Shown piece after piece: positions 1-5,660 of a DNA stretch of 6,011 nt; position 1 is the first letter of the stretch, and each line of letters begins with the position of its first letter. The translations under genes and the position numbers were made by a program. The notes under the pieces were generated by a model. The model was not told the DNA's origin and searched no databases. It saw only the letters and a list, made by a program, of their open reading frames with translations. Origin of the DNA: an uncultured Gammaproteobacteria bacterium (GTDB lineage Bacteria > Pseudomonadota > Gammaproteobacteria > Ga0077536); contig CAIPNE010000577.1 of NCBI GenBank assembly GCA_903866355.1, forward strand, positions 1 to 6,011, given 5' to 3'.

Positions 1-1085
1 ACTATGCCGGCCCCACCATCGCTTTGAACGACGGGGGTCGGGCCAACATCTTCGTGGCGGCCATGGGTGCCTCGGGCTACTGCTACTGCCTGGCCACGAC
101 GGCGCAAACCGCCGCCGACTGGCTGCATGCCACCGCGTGCGCGTTGGCGTTTTATGGTGGGGTACCCCAGCTGATCGTGCCCGACAACCCGCGCGCACTG
201 GTCACCCAGGCCAACCGTTACGAGCCACTGCTCACCGACACCGTGGTGGACTTTGCCCGCCACTACGGCTGCTCGGTGTTGCCCGCGCGCGCGTACCACC
301 CGCAGGACAAGGCCAAGGTCGAACTGAGTGTGCAACTGGTGGAACGCTGGATCCTGGCGCGGCTGCGCAAATACCGGTTTGCCGACGTGCACGAAGTCAA
401 CGACGCCATTGCGCCTTTGCTGCAGTGGCTCAACCAGCGCGCATTTCAAAAACTGCCGGGAAGCCGCGCCAGTGTGTTCGCGCAAATCGATGCCCCGGCC
501 CTGATGGCCTTGCCCGCGCAGCCCTGGGAGTGGGCCAGCTTCAAGACCGTGCGGGTGCATATCGATAGCCACGTCGAACTCGATGGCCACCGCTACAGCG
601 TGCCCAACGCGCTGATCGGACTGGCCCTGGAGATGCGCATCACCGCCAGCGCGGTGGAGGTGCTGCACCGCGGCCAGCGCGTGGCCAGCCATATGCGCAG
701 TGCCCACCGGGGCCGCTTCACCACCGTGGTGGAACACCTGCCCGCGGCCCATCAGGCGCACGCCCAGTGGACGCCCGAGCGGCTCATCGCCTGGGGCGCG
801 CGCATTGGGGTGGCCTGCGCGGCCACGGTACGCAGGAAGCTGGAGCGCCAGAGCCACCCCGAGCACGCCTACCGGGCCTGTTTGGGCCTGCTGCAGCTCG
901 CCAAGCGTTACGGCGACGCGCGGCTGGAGGCGGCCTGCGCCATGGCGCTGACGCTGGGGACCTGCAGGTTCACGCATATCCGCGACCTGCTGGTGAATCG
1001 GCGCGATCAACTCCAGGCAAGCGCCACGCCCGAGTGGACCAGCCCGGCGCACGCGCATGTGCGCGGCGCGACCTACTACCAATGA
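1..1085 (+). CDS. istA: IS21-family transposase IstA, 3' part (5' end outside window)
   Basis: This is the DDE transposase of an IS21-family element; with the IstB ATPase it carries out DNA cleavage and strand transfer. The reading frame is open from the window edge: codons begin at position 3 and read YAGPT, so the two bases before them are probably the end of the first catalytic Asp codon (the usual D-Y-A-G-P motif). The second Asp lies in VPDN (codon 183-185), and the Glu lies in DKAKVE (codon 321-323), about 61 and 46 residues apart, which suits the IS21 DDE core. The region after about position 540 is the usual IstA C-terminal beta-barrel and basic tail, with a conserved HRYSVP stretch near 590-605. 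It stops with TGA at 1083-1085. The TTG at 24 is internal and not a start. About 360 codons are visible; full IstA is usually near 500. It leads into istB after a 45-bp gap. No frameshift is seen, so this part could be intact. Confidence 0.93.
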   Translation, partial: YAGPTIALNDGGRANIFVAAMGASGYCYCLATTAQTAADWLHATACALAFYGGVPQLIVPDNPRALVTQANRYEPLLTDTVVDFARHYGCSVLPARAYHPQDKAKVELSVQLVERWILARLRKYRFADVHEVNDAIAPLLQWLNQRAFQKLPGSRASVFAQIDAPALMALPAQPWEWASFKTVRVHIDSHVELDGHRYSVPNALIGLALEMRITASAVEVLHRGQRVASHMRSAHRGRFTTVVEHLPAAHQAHAQWTPERLIAWGARIGVACAATVRRKLERQSHPEHAYRACLGLLQLAKRYGDARLEAACAMALTLGTCRFTHIRDLLVNRRDQLQASATPEWTSPAHAHVRGATYYQ

Positions 1086-1548
1086 AACCAGCAACACACA
1101 ACCCAAGACACACCACCGGAGTTACAGATCATGATGATGAACACAACATTGAATCAACTGCGCAGCCTCAAACTCGAAGGGCTGGCCCAGGCGCTGGAGC
1201 AGCAACTGGGCCAAAGCGGCATCGGTGCCATGAGCTTTGAGGAACGCTTGGCGCTGCTGGTGGACCGTGAGGTCCATGGACGCCAGGACCGGCGCTGCGC
1301 GCGGCTGTTGAAGGTGGCACGGCTGAAATATCCGCAGGCGGCCATTGAAGACCTGGACAGTCGCCCGGGGCGGGGCATCCAGCGTAGCGAGGTGATGAGT
1401 CTGGTTCTGGGAGAGTGGGTGAAATCGGGACACGCGGTCCTGATCACCGGCCCCACCGGCTCGGGCAAGTCGTGGCTGGCTTGCGCACTGGCCCAGCATG
1501 CGTGCCGGCGCGGTTTCAGCGCCTACTACCAGCGCGTGCCGCGCCTGA
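1..1548 (+). mobile_element. IS21-family element IS-c, 3' portion (interrupted)
   Basis: The istA-istB order and the short gap between the genes define an IS21-family element. Its left end is outside the window and its right part is cut off in the middle of istB by IS-a. Its IstB (GPTGSGKSWLACAL, YYQRVPRL) belongs to a different IstB subgroup from the DE(V/L)GYL types seen at 1873-2169 and 5655-5969. The fragments are therefore not simply one element split by the RIT insertion. Confidence 0.85.
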
Positions 1549-1550
1549 TG
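1131..1550 (+). pseudogene. istB: IstB ATPase, N-terminal half, truncated by IS-a insertion
   Basis: This is the AAA+-type helper ATPase of the same IS21 element as the upstream istA. A GGAG at 1118-1121 lies nine bases before the ATG at 1131. Residues 1-90 are the helical N-terminal region typical of IstB, with an LRSLKLEGLAQALEQQ start and an SFEERLALLVDRE helix. The Walker A motif GPTGSGKS is at residues 107-114, followed by the conserved ACALAQHACRRG and a YYQRVPRL strand. After about residue 139 similarity to IstB stops: the frame runs on to a TGA at 1737-1739 with a residue pattern unlike IstB. Walker B, sensor 1 and the C-terminal half are missing, compared with a usual length near 250-260 aa. 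The break coincides with TGTTAGTGGCC at 1549, read as the end of another IS21 element. The product should be inactive. Confidence 0.9.
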
Positions 1551-1678
1551 TTAGTGGCCTTTGGAAACCGCGCTTATATGGCTTTCGGAGAGCGGTTTTG
1601 TTGTTGGCTGGATGTGCTTGTCCGAGGTGGACGATGTGCCCGTGGTAACCGGCGTGCAGGCCGGTCAAGGTGTTGTGG
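1549..1678. repeat. Non-coding terminal region of IS-a
   Basis: About 130 bases lie between the broken istB of IS-c and the stop of the small ORF at 1679. No gene is supported here. The region begins with the probable IS terminus TGTTAGTGGCC and holds short imperfect repeats (gatgtgc twice, an aaccgc/gcggtt pair), which suits the transposase-binding subterminal end of an IS21 element. The assignment is by position and composition only. Confidence 0.5.
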
Positions 1679-1876
1679 TCAGAACGGCAGGTCGCGCTGG
1701 TCGATAGCGCCACGGGGCTTGGGGGTGGTGGCGCATTGATCGTCGCGCATGGCCTGCTGGATTTGCGGCCCGTACAAATCCCAGAGCTGATCGCGCAACG
1801 CGTCGAGGATCTCGAACACGGCCAACGCCTGCTCGGGCGTCCAGTAGGTGGGCAGCACCGAGGCGCGGCGCTTCAT
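1679..1876 (-). CDS. Small hypothetical protein coupled to IS21 istB
   Basis: A 65-aa ORF starts MKRRASVLPTYWTPEQALAV. Its ATG (1876-1874) overlaps the TGA of the preceding istB as ATGA, a four-base overlap that implies translational coupling. The middle part, from TPEQALAVFEILDALRDQLW onwards, is predicted to be mainly helical and acidic-amphipathic. No signal peptide or membrane segment is visible. ORFs of this kind occur downstream of istB in some proteobacterial IS21 elements, but I know of no established function. The coupling suggests a co-expressed accessory of the transposition genes. It has lost its upstream promoter and most of istB, so expression here is doubtful. It looks real rather than a shadow, because the overlap is exact and it ends just before the non-coding IS end. 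Confidence 0.62.
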   Translation of the reverse strand: MKRRASVLPTYWTPEQALAVFEILDALRDQLWDLYGPQIQQAMRDDQCATTPKPRGAIDQRDLPF

Positions 1877-2169
1877 TTCTTGCTGACCTTGCGAGCCGTG
1901 GTGGATCGTGCTGCGGCCTTTTGTGCGGTGCGCTCTTTGGCCTCCTTGAGCCGGTACGATTCCCCCTCGATGGCCACCACTTCGCAGCGGTGCACCAAGC
2001 GGTCAATCAGCGAGACCACGCACGATGCGTTGGGAAACACCTCGTGCCACTGGCCAAATGACTTGTTGGTGGTCACCACTGTGCTCTTGTTCTGATAGCG
2101 CCGGCTGATCAGCTCGAACAGCAAGTCGGCATGGCGATTGGAGTACGACAAATACCCGACCTCGTCAAT
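1873..2169 (-). pseudogene. istB: IstB ATPase of IS-a, C-terminal fragment
   Basis: This is the C-terminal 98 residues of an IstB-type ATPase. The frame enters at the Walker B motif, read IDEVGYL, immediately beside the palindrome at 2170-2189. It continues with the conserved VVTTNKSFGQWHEVF segment (sensor 1 region), then LIDRLVHRCEVV and GESYRL, and ends in a basic Lys/Arg-rich tail (KVSKK). The stop is TGA at 1875-1873. The N-terminal half with Walker A is absent, so it is non-functional. The ATG-like TTG at 2151 is internal. It is the same gene type as the fragment at 5655-5969 but a different sequence (IDEVGYLSYSN against LDELGYLPFSQ), so the two come from different IS21 elements. Confidence 0.9.
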
Positions 2170-2195
2170 TTATGTTGAGCTCAACATAACTGGAC
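2164..2195. repeat. Left copy of 32-bp direct repeat flanking the RIT element
   Basis: This is identical over 32 bases to 5629-5660. It is made of spacer gtcaat (2164-2169, the reverse complement of the istB Ile-Asp codons of IS-a), a 20-bp palindrome (2170-2189), and spacer ctggac (2190-2195, the same as the istB Leu-Asp codons of IS-b). Its right edge abuts the left inverted repeat of the RIT element. Inference: it is an attachment-site duplication (attL) of the element. Confidence 0.88.
2170..2189. repeat. 20-bp perfect palindrome, left copy
   Basis: The sequence ttatgttgagctcaacataa is its own reverse complement, centred between 2179 and 2180. Each half (ttatgttgag) differs from the RIT terminal motif ttatgtggag at one base. 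It therefore looks like two recombinase arm sites placed back to back, not a transcription terminator: it has no loop and no T-run. Confidence 0.9.
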
Positions 2196-2222
2196 TTATG
2201 TGGAGTGTGCAGTTATGTGGAG
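2196..2222 (+). repeat. Left terminal inverted repeat of RIT element
   Basis: This 27-bp end matches the reverse complement of 5602-5628 at 26 of 27 positions, the single difference being T against C at 2208. It contains the arm motif ttatgtggag twice in direct orientation (2196-2205 and 2213-2222), 17 bases apart. With the adjacent ctcaacataa (2180-2189) and the 6-bp spacer ctggac it forms an inverted-arm core site, as expected for a tyrosine recombinase. Confidence 0.92.
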
Positions 2223-2276
2223 TGCCACGGCGACGATCTCGGTTTGCCAGGCATGTACCCCGTTTGTTCACCCGAC

Positions 2277-2289
2277 GACTCCACATAAC
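2277..2289 (-). promoter_or_regulatory. Inner inverted arm site, left end of RIT
   Basis: gactccacataac carries the arm motif in the orientation opposite to the two copies in the left inverted repeat. It lies just beyond the ritC stop codon (2292). A matching copy (12 of 13 bases, opposite strand) lies near the right end at 5555-5567, so both ends have the same two-direct-plus-one-inverted arrangement. Probable accessory recombinase-binding site; inferred from symmetry. Confidence 0.68.
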
Positions 2290-2291
2290 GA

Positions 2292-3323
2292 TCAGAGGCG
2301 GCGAAGCCAGGCGGTGACGTTGTCGTCTCTGAAGATGAAGGCGCCGCCCTTGGGCGGTGCCAGCACTTCGGGGAAGACCTGTGCAAGTGCTTGACGCTTG
2401 AGGTCGATGTCAGCGCGTGCATAACGCATGGTGGTGTTCAGACTCGCATGGCCGAGCCATTGGCTTATGGTGGCGAAGTCCACCCCCGCTTTGAGCAGAT
2501 GGATTGCCGTGGTGTGGCGCAGGGAATGCGGATGAATCCGTTTGCCGACCAATGTCGGTGCGGTGTTTGCACCGGCGGCAATGTGCTGCCGTAGAAGGTA
2601 TCGAACGCCAAACCGAGTCATCGCGATGCCACGCGCGTTGAGAAACACGTGTCGACCTGCTGTATCGTCTGTACCGTCGTACTGGTTCTCGGTCAATTCC
2701 TTCAGTAGCCGTGCGACACGCGGCCAGATCGGGCACAGGCGCACCTTGTTGCCTTTGCCCACGAAGCGCGCTTGGCAGGGTGGTTCAAGCCGCAGGTCTC
2801 GCACTCGCAGGTCGACGATCTCCTGCACCCGGGCGCCGGTATTGAACATCAGCGAGAACATCGCGTAGTCCCGCCTTCCGGCAGGTGTCTTGCGATCGAT
2901 GCTGGCCAGCACCGCCTCGATCTCCGTCTTCTCCAGATATTCGATGGGAGTCTCGCGTGCGCCTCGTTTGAATGGAATCCCGAGGACCTGCTGCAATGCA
3001 GCCAATTGTTCGGGATGGTCAGCCACAAGGTAGCGAGCAAAGGTGTGCATGGCCGCCAGGCGGGCATTGCGGGTCGTGACGCTGTTCCCGCGCTCTGCCT
3101 CCAAGAAGGCGAGGAAGCGACCGATCCGATCCGCAGTGATGTCGGTCAGTTCAAGGGATTCGATTGGCCGTCGGCAGTCCTTAGCGGCAAACTCCAGGAA
3201 CAGAATCATGCAGTCACGATAGCTTTGAATCGTGTGACGACTCATGCCGCGCAGTGTCGGGAGGTACTCCTGGAAGAAACGTACGACGGCACGGCCAAGT
3301 TGTGTCGGTTGATACTTCTTCAC
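2292..3323 (-). CDS. ritC: Tyrosine recombinase, third gene of RIT trio
   Basis: This 343-aa site-specific tyrosine recombinase is the last gene of the trio. The N-terminal part (about residues 8-110) is a helical core-binding domain; the catalytic domain follows. The catalytic set is complete: Arg165 in NTGARVQEI, Lys190 or Lys193 in VGKGNKVR, His266 and Arg269 in HPHSLRHTTA, His292 in LGHAS and the nucleophile Tyr301 in MRYARAD. A tail of about 40 residues follows the Tyr and ends in WLRRL. The start is GTG at 3323. It overlaps the ritB stop as GTGA and has GGAGGT at 3335-3330 six bases upstream, which supports this start. Translation is therefore coupled to ritB. It resembles XerC/XerD-like integrases more than the other two do. 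It presumably acts with RitA and RitB on the arm sites at both ends; the division of labour is unknown. Confidence 0.94.
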   Translation of the reverse strand: MKKYQPTQLGRAVVRFFQEYLPTLRGMSRHTIQSYRDCMILFLEFAAKDCRRPIESLELTDITADRIGRFLAFLEAERGNSVTTRNARLAAMHTFARYLVADHPEQLAALQQVLGIPFKRGARETPIEYLEKTEIEAVLASIDRKTPAGRRDYAMFSLMFNTGARVQEIVDLRVRDLRLEPPCQARFVGKGNKVRLCPIWPRVARLLKELTENQYDGTDDTAGRHVFLNARGIAMTRFGVRYLLRQHIAAGANTAPTLVGKRIHPHSLRHTTAIHLLKAGVDFATISQWLGHASLNTTMRYARADIDLKRQALAQVFPEVLAPPKGGAFIFRDDNVTAWLRRL

Positions 3324-4297
3324 GGCGCCACCTCCGCGACGACATCGCCAAAGGCGGATTCAAACCGCTCACTTGCCAATTCTCGCATGGTCGGCACGAA
3401 GTGCAGGTAATGGGCGGTCGACACGATCGAGACGTGCCCCATGAACATGGCGAGACGAGGCAAATTGGATTGAACGTCGGCGCCATCACGGTACCAGCGG
3501 ATCAGCGCCTGCACGGCAAAGCTGTGCCTGATGTCGTGGACCCGCGGTCGACGCCCTTGGCTGTCCTTTACATCCGCTGCGACGAACAGGCGATTGACCG
3601 CGTGCCCCAATCCAGCGCCGGTGTATCCGTGACGGCCACGTGAGCCACAGCACAGCAGCGGTGCGCAGGGAGTGGGATCAAACGGTGCAATCAGGCGCTT
3701 ACGCAAATAGGCCCGAACGGCATCGCCAGCGTCCGACGACAACGGCACTAGTCGGGACTTGTGGAACTTGGATGCTCTGATGCGCAGCACCGCCGTACTG
3801 GGCTCGACGTCGTCCAGGGTCAGGCGGACCAACTCACCACGGCGCAATCCTGCGGTGTAAAGCAAGATGACGGCCATGCGCATGACCGACGGCAACAGCG
3901 GAGAATTGGTCGTTGCCCCCAGTTTGTCGGCTGCGCTGAGCAACCGCGCCACCTGTTCTGGCGCGACGATCACAGGCTGGCGATAGGGAAGCAAGCGGAC
4001 AAAGTACAGTGGGTTCGGGACGAAACAGCCGGGTTCCGTGCGTTGACGGAAACGACAGAACTTGCGCACAGCCAGTTGCCGACCTCGTCGTGTCGTGGCG
4101 GACAGGTGGCGAAATGAGTCGCACCAAAGATCAAAGCCGGCCTGATCAAGATCAGTGTTGCCGTTGGCTGCAAGGAAGTTCCGTAGGTGCTCGAGAATCC
4201 ACTGTTCGCCGTCGTAACCGCGCCCCAGTGAACGTTGGTGTTTCAGCCAGATGGCCATCCATCGATCCAGCGGTGCCGAAGGTTTTTGCTCAATCAT
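3320..4297 (-). CDS. ritB: Tyrosine recombinase, second gene of RIT trio
   Basis: This 325-aa tyrosine recombinase is the middle gene of the trio. I place the start at ATG 4297 (MIEQKPSAP). It has a strong GGAGGT Shine-Dalgarno at 4307-4302 four bases upstream, and the frame upstream of it only shadows ritA. An in-frame ATG at 4309 is less likely because the ribosome site would lie downstream of it. The start overlaps the ritA stop by eight bases (ATGATTGA). Residues 10-100 form the helical DNA-binding domain. Catalytic residues: Arg152 in AGLRRGEL, Lys177 or Lys180 in ASKFHKSR, His254 and Arg257 in VHDIRHSF, His288 in MGHVS and nucleophile Tyr297 in AHYLHF. Between box II and the GH motif there is an insertion-like stretch (WYRDGADVQSNLPR). 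Together these indicate an active enzyme. It ends in TGA at 3322-3320. Confidence 0.94.
   Translation of the reverse strand: MIEQKPSAPLDRWMAIWLKHQRSLGRGYDGEQWILEHLRNFLAANGNTDLDQAGFDLWCDSFRHLSATTRRGRQLAVRKFCRFRQRTEPGCFVPNPLYFVRLLPYRQPVIVAPEQVARLLSAADKLGATTNSPLLPSVMRMAVILLYTAGLRRGELVRLTLDDVEPSTAVLRIRASKFHKSRLVPLSSDAGDAVRAYLRKRLIAPFDPTPCAPLLCCGSRGRHGYTGAGLGHAVNRLFVAADVKDSQGRRPRVHDIRHSFAVQALIRWYRDGADVQSNLPRLAMFMGHVSIVSTAHYLHFVPTMRELASERFESAFGDVVAEVAP
3330..3335 (-). promoter_or_regulatory. Ribosome binding site of ritC
   Basis: GGAGGT on the minus strand lies six bases before the GTG at 3323, inside the last codons of ritB. It supports the non-ATG start that overlaps the ritB stop. Confidence 0.75.
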
Positions 4298-5510
4298 GGC
4301 GACCTCCATGGACTGGCGCGGGCACCGGCAAACCAACCGTGCGCAGCATGTCGACATCGATCCGCAAGTAGACGCAGGTCGCTTCCAGGCTCCGGTGCCC
4401 GAGCAGGTCGCCAATGGCCTTGACGCCGACACCGCGCCGAAGCAAGCGCATGGCAAAGGCGTGACGCAGCGAATAGGACGATGCTCCATCAAGAGGGAGG
4501 CCGCTCTTGTGCACCCGGTAGCGAAAGACATCGATGACGCCGTAATGCCGCAGGGCTTTTATCGGACTGCGAATGCGTAGGAACAGTTGTGGCAGATCGC
4601 TGTTGGGCCTGGCCACCAACAAATAGCGACGCAGCAACCGCAACGTCCGATCGACGAGCGGCAAGATGAGCACGGAGCGTGTCTTGCGTTGCTCAACTCG
4701 CAGCGTGCTGGCCTTCCAATCGATGGAATCAAGCCGCAGGGAGGCAACCTCTGACGGACGCAACCCGTAATAGGCCATCAGATGCAAGATGGCGTAGTCG
4801 CGCCAATCTCTCGAACTTCGACGCCGGATCGACGCAAGTAATTTGCGCACCGTGGTCCAATCCAGTGCCCGAGGTGGTAGTTCTCCTCGATACACACGTG
4901 GCGTGTCAATGACATCGAGGCCGCCAGTTACTTCGCCATGGTCGGCGCAGTAACGCAGAAATGCGCGTAGGTGGGCAATGACATGCTGCAGTGACGCGCG
5001 ACTGTTCTCCTTGCTCTTGAGCTGGATGTAGGTTTCAATTTGGCCAGCCGTCAGGTTGCAAAGACTGCCATCGGATGGCAGCCCTCGCGCAAGGAAATCG
5101 GTGACCGTCGAGCCATGGTGTTTCAGCGACTGAGCGGAAAGTCCTCGTACTTCGGCCATGTAACGCTGATAGCGGCGGCACAGGATGCTCAACGCGTCGC
5201 CATGTTCCATGGCAACCAACTGATTGGTGGCCGCTAGGAATCTGGTAAAGATGCGGCCAGTACAAAGGTACAAGTAGGCATCTGCCTTGGAGACGATGAA
5301 CGCCTCTCTCAGGTCTTCCTCGCGGAACATCTCCCCTGACTTGAAGCGATCAGATCGGTCGAGCACTTCCTTGACACGCCGAAGATGAAGCCGCAACGGA
5401 TGACGCAGGTGACCGTGCCCGGCCAACCAACCGGCGAACGCCTCCAGTTCTGCGCCGCAGCGTGACCGCTCGTATCGTTCGTGAAATCGTGGAAATAAAT
5501 CGCACAGCAT
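4290..5510 (-). CDS. ritA: Tyrosine recombinase, first gene of RIT trio
   Basis: This 406-aa tyrosine recombinase is the promoter-proximal gene. Counting from ATG 5510, a long N-terminal region (residues 1-105) comes before the core-binding domain (about 106-200), and the catalytic domain starts near 215. Catalytic residues: Arg251 in YGLRPSEV, Lys276 in EQRKTRSV, Arg349 in YSLRHAFA, His372 in LGHRS and nucleophile Tyr381 in VYLRID. The first residue of the usual H-x-x-R box is Tyr346, not His; this substitution occurs naturally in some tyrosine recombinases and need not abolish activity. I prefer ATG 5510, preceded by GGGGGA (5520-5515). The frame extends ten codons further to a GTG at 5540, which has no ribosome site and stays possible. 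It ends in TGA at 4292-4290, overlapping ritB. The inner arm site at 5555-5567 lies just upstream, so the recombinases might repress their own transcription (inference). Confidence 0.92.
   Translation of the reverse strand: MLCDLFPRFHERYERSRCGAELEAFAGWLAGHGHLRHPLRLHLRRVKEVLDRSDRFKSGEMFREEDLREAFIVSKADAYLYLCTGRIFTRFLAATNQLVAMEHGDALSILCRRYQRYMAEVRGLSAQSLKHHGSTVTDFLARGLPSDGSLCNLTAGQIETYIQLKSKENSRASLQHVIAHLRAFLRYCADHGEVTGGLDVIDTPRVYRGELPPRALDWTTVRKLLASIRRRSSRDWRDYAILHLMAYYGLRPSEVASLRLDSIDWKASTLRVEQRKTRSVLILPLVDRTLRLLRRYLLVARPNSDLPQLFLRIRSPIKALRHYGVIDVFRYRVHKSGLPLDGASSYSLRHAFAMRLLRRGVGVKAIGDLLGHRSLEATCVYLRIDVDMLRTVGLPVPAPVHGGRHD
4302..4307 (-). promoter_or_regulatory. Ribosome binding site of ritB
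   Basis: GGAGGT on the minus strand lies four bases before the ATG at 4297, inside the end of ritA. It decides the ritB start against the much longer open frame that reaches back to 4531, and against the ATG at 4309. Confidence 0.78.
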
Positions 5511-5514
5511 GGTG

Positions 5515-5520
5515 TCCCCC
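5515..5520 (-). promoter_or_regulatory. Probable ribosome binding site of ritA
   Basis: GGGGGA on the minus strand lies four bases before the ATG at 5510. It is an imperfect Shine-Dalgarno match but better than anything before the GTG at 5540, so it favours the shorter form of RitA. Confidence 0.45.
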
Positions 5521-5554
5521 GTGGTTGATGAGGACGCCACGTTACGGCCGCTCA

Positions 5555-5567
5555 GTTATGTTGAGTC
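5555..5567 (+). promoter_or_regulatory. Inner inverted arm site, right end of RIT, upstream of ritA
   Basis: gttatgttgagtc is the counterpart of 2277-2289 on the opposite strand (12 of 13 bases). Its ttatgttgag core is the same variant as in the flanking palindromes. It lies about 45 bases upstream of the preferred ritA start and 15 bases upstream of the alternative GTG. It is therefore a candidate recombinase-binding site that could also act as an operator for the trio; the regulatory role is inferred. Confidence 0.62.
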
Positions 5568-5601
5568 AGACCGATGAACCTCGGAGTCAAGGGTTGCACC
5601 G

Positions 5602-5628
5602 CTCCACATAACTGCGCACTCCACATAA
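5602..5628 (-). repeat. Right terminal inverted repeat of RIT element
   Basis: This is the inverted copy of 2196-2222 with one mismatch. It carries ctccacataa twice in direct orientation (5602-5611 and 5619-5628), 17 bases apart. The outer copy, spacer gtcaat (5629-5634) and ttatgttgag (5635-5644) form an inverted-arm core site with a 6-bp spacer, parallel to the left end. Confidence 0.92.
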
Positions 5629-5660
5629 GTCAATTTATGTTGAGCTCAACATAACTGGAC
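5629..5660. repeat. Right copy of 32-bp direct repeat flanking the RIT element
   Basis: This is identical to 2164-2195. Its last six bases (ctggac) are in frame as the Leu-Asp codons of the istB fragment to the right, while its first six (gtcaat) match the istB codons of the fragment at the far left end. It is read as the attR-like partner of the left copy. Confidence 0.88.
5635..5654. repeat. 20-bp perfect palindrome, right copy
   Basis: Same sequence as 2170-2189: two ttatgttgag half-sites back to back. It separates the spacer next to the RIT end from the istB fragment of IS-b. Confidence 0.9.

Larger units (their letters stand above)
1549..2169 (-). mobile_element. IS21-family element IS-a, right-end remnant
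   Basis: This remnant runs from an inferred terminus TGTTAGTGGCC at 1549 through a non-coding end (1549-1678), a 65-codon ORF and the 3' half of istB. It is oriented opposite to IS-c and lies inside IS-c's istB. IS21 elements characteristically begin with TG, end with CA and carry subterminal repeats. Here gatgtgc occurs twice (1611-1617 and 1633-1639), and aaccgc (1566-1571) is inverted as gcggtt (1592-1597). The istA and the 5' half of istB are absent, lost at the junction with the palindrome at 2170. The exact terminus is inferred from where IstB similarity of the host gene ends. Confidence 0.72.
2196..5628 (-). mobile_element. Recombinase-in-trio (RIT) element, complete
   Basis: This is a 3,433-bp element bounded by 27-bp inverted repeats. 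It contains only three tandem, overlapping tyrosine recombinase genes transcribed right to left, which is the defining layout of RIT elements. No cargo gene is visible: about 70 bases separate the left inverted repeat from ritC, and about 90 separate the right inverted repeat from ritA. All three genes are open and keep the tyrosine nucleophile. It is flanked by an identical 32-bp direct repeat and sits between 3' halves of two different istB genes. Identical direct repeats and intact genes suggest a fairly recent, potentially active insertion. Confidence 0.93.

Noticed and set aside
1665..2095. Overlapping frames on both strands across IS-a
   Set aside because: They lie over the istB fragment and small ORF, whose frames are supported by motifs and by the ATGA overlap.
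2170..2189. Palindrome as a rho-independent terminator or a repressor operator
   Set aside because: It has no loop and no T-run, and its halves match the RIT arm motif. An operator role alone does not explain the copies at both element ends and the identical 32-bp context.
2772..3410. Long plus-strand open frame opposite ritC
   Set aside because: It lies antisense to a well-supported recombinase gene, has no recognisable motif and reflects GC-rich codon bias.
4298..4531. Extension of RitB by 78 residues to an upstream start at 4531
   Set aside because: The extra residues lie wholly inside ritA in another frame, are rich in Cys, Arg and Pro like other shadow frames, and the strong ribosome site at 4302-4307 points to 4297.
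5541..5590. Promoter for ritA with TTGACT (minus strand, 5590-5585) as -35
   Set aside because: No convincing -10 lies 16-18 bases downstream; the only AT-rich hexamers are too far away. Not called.
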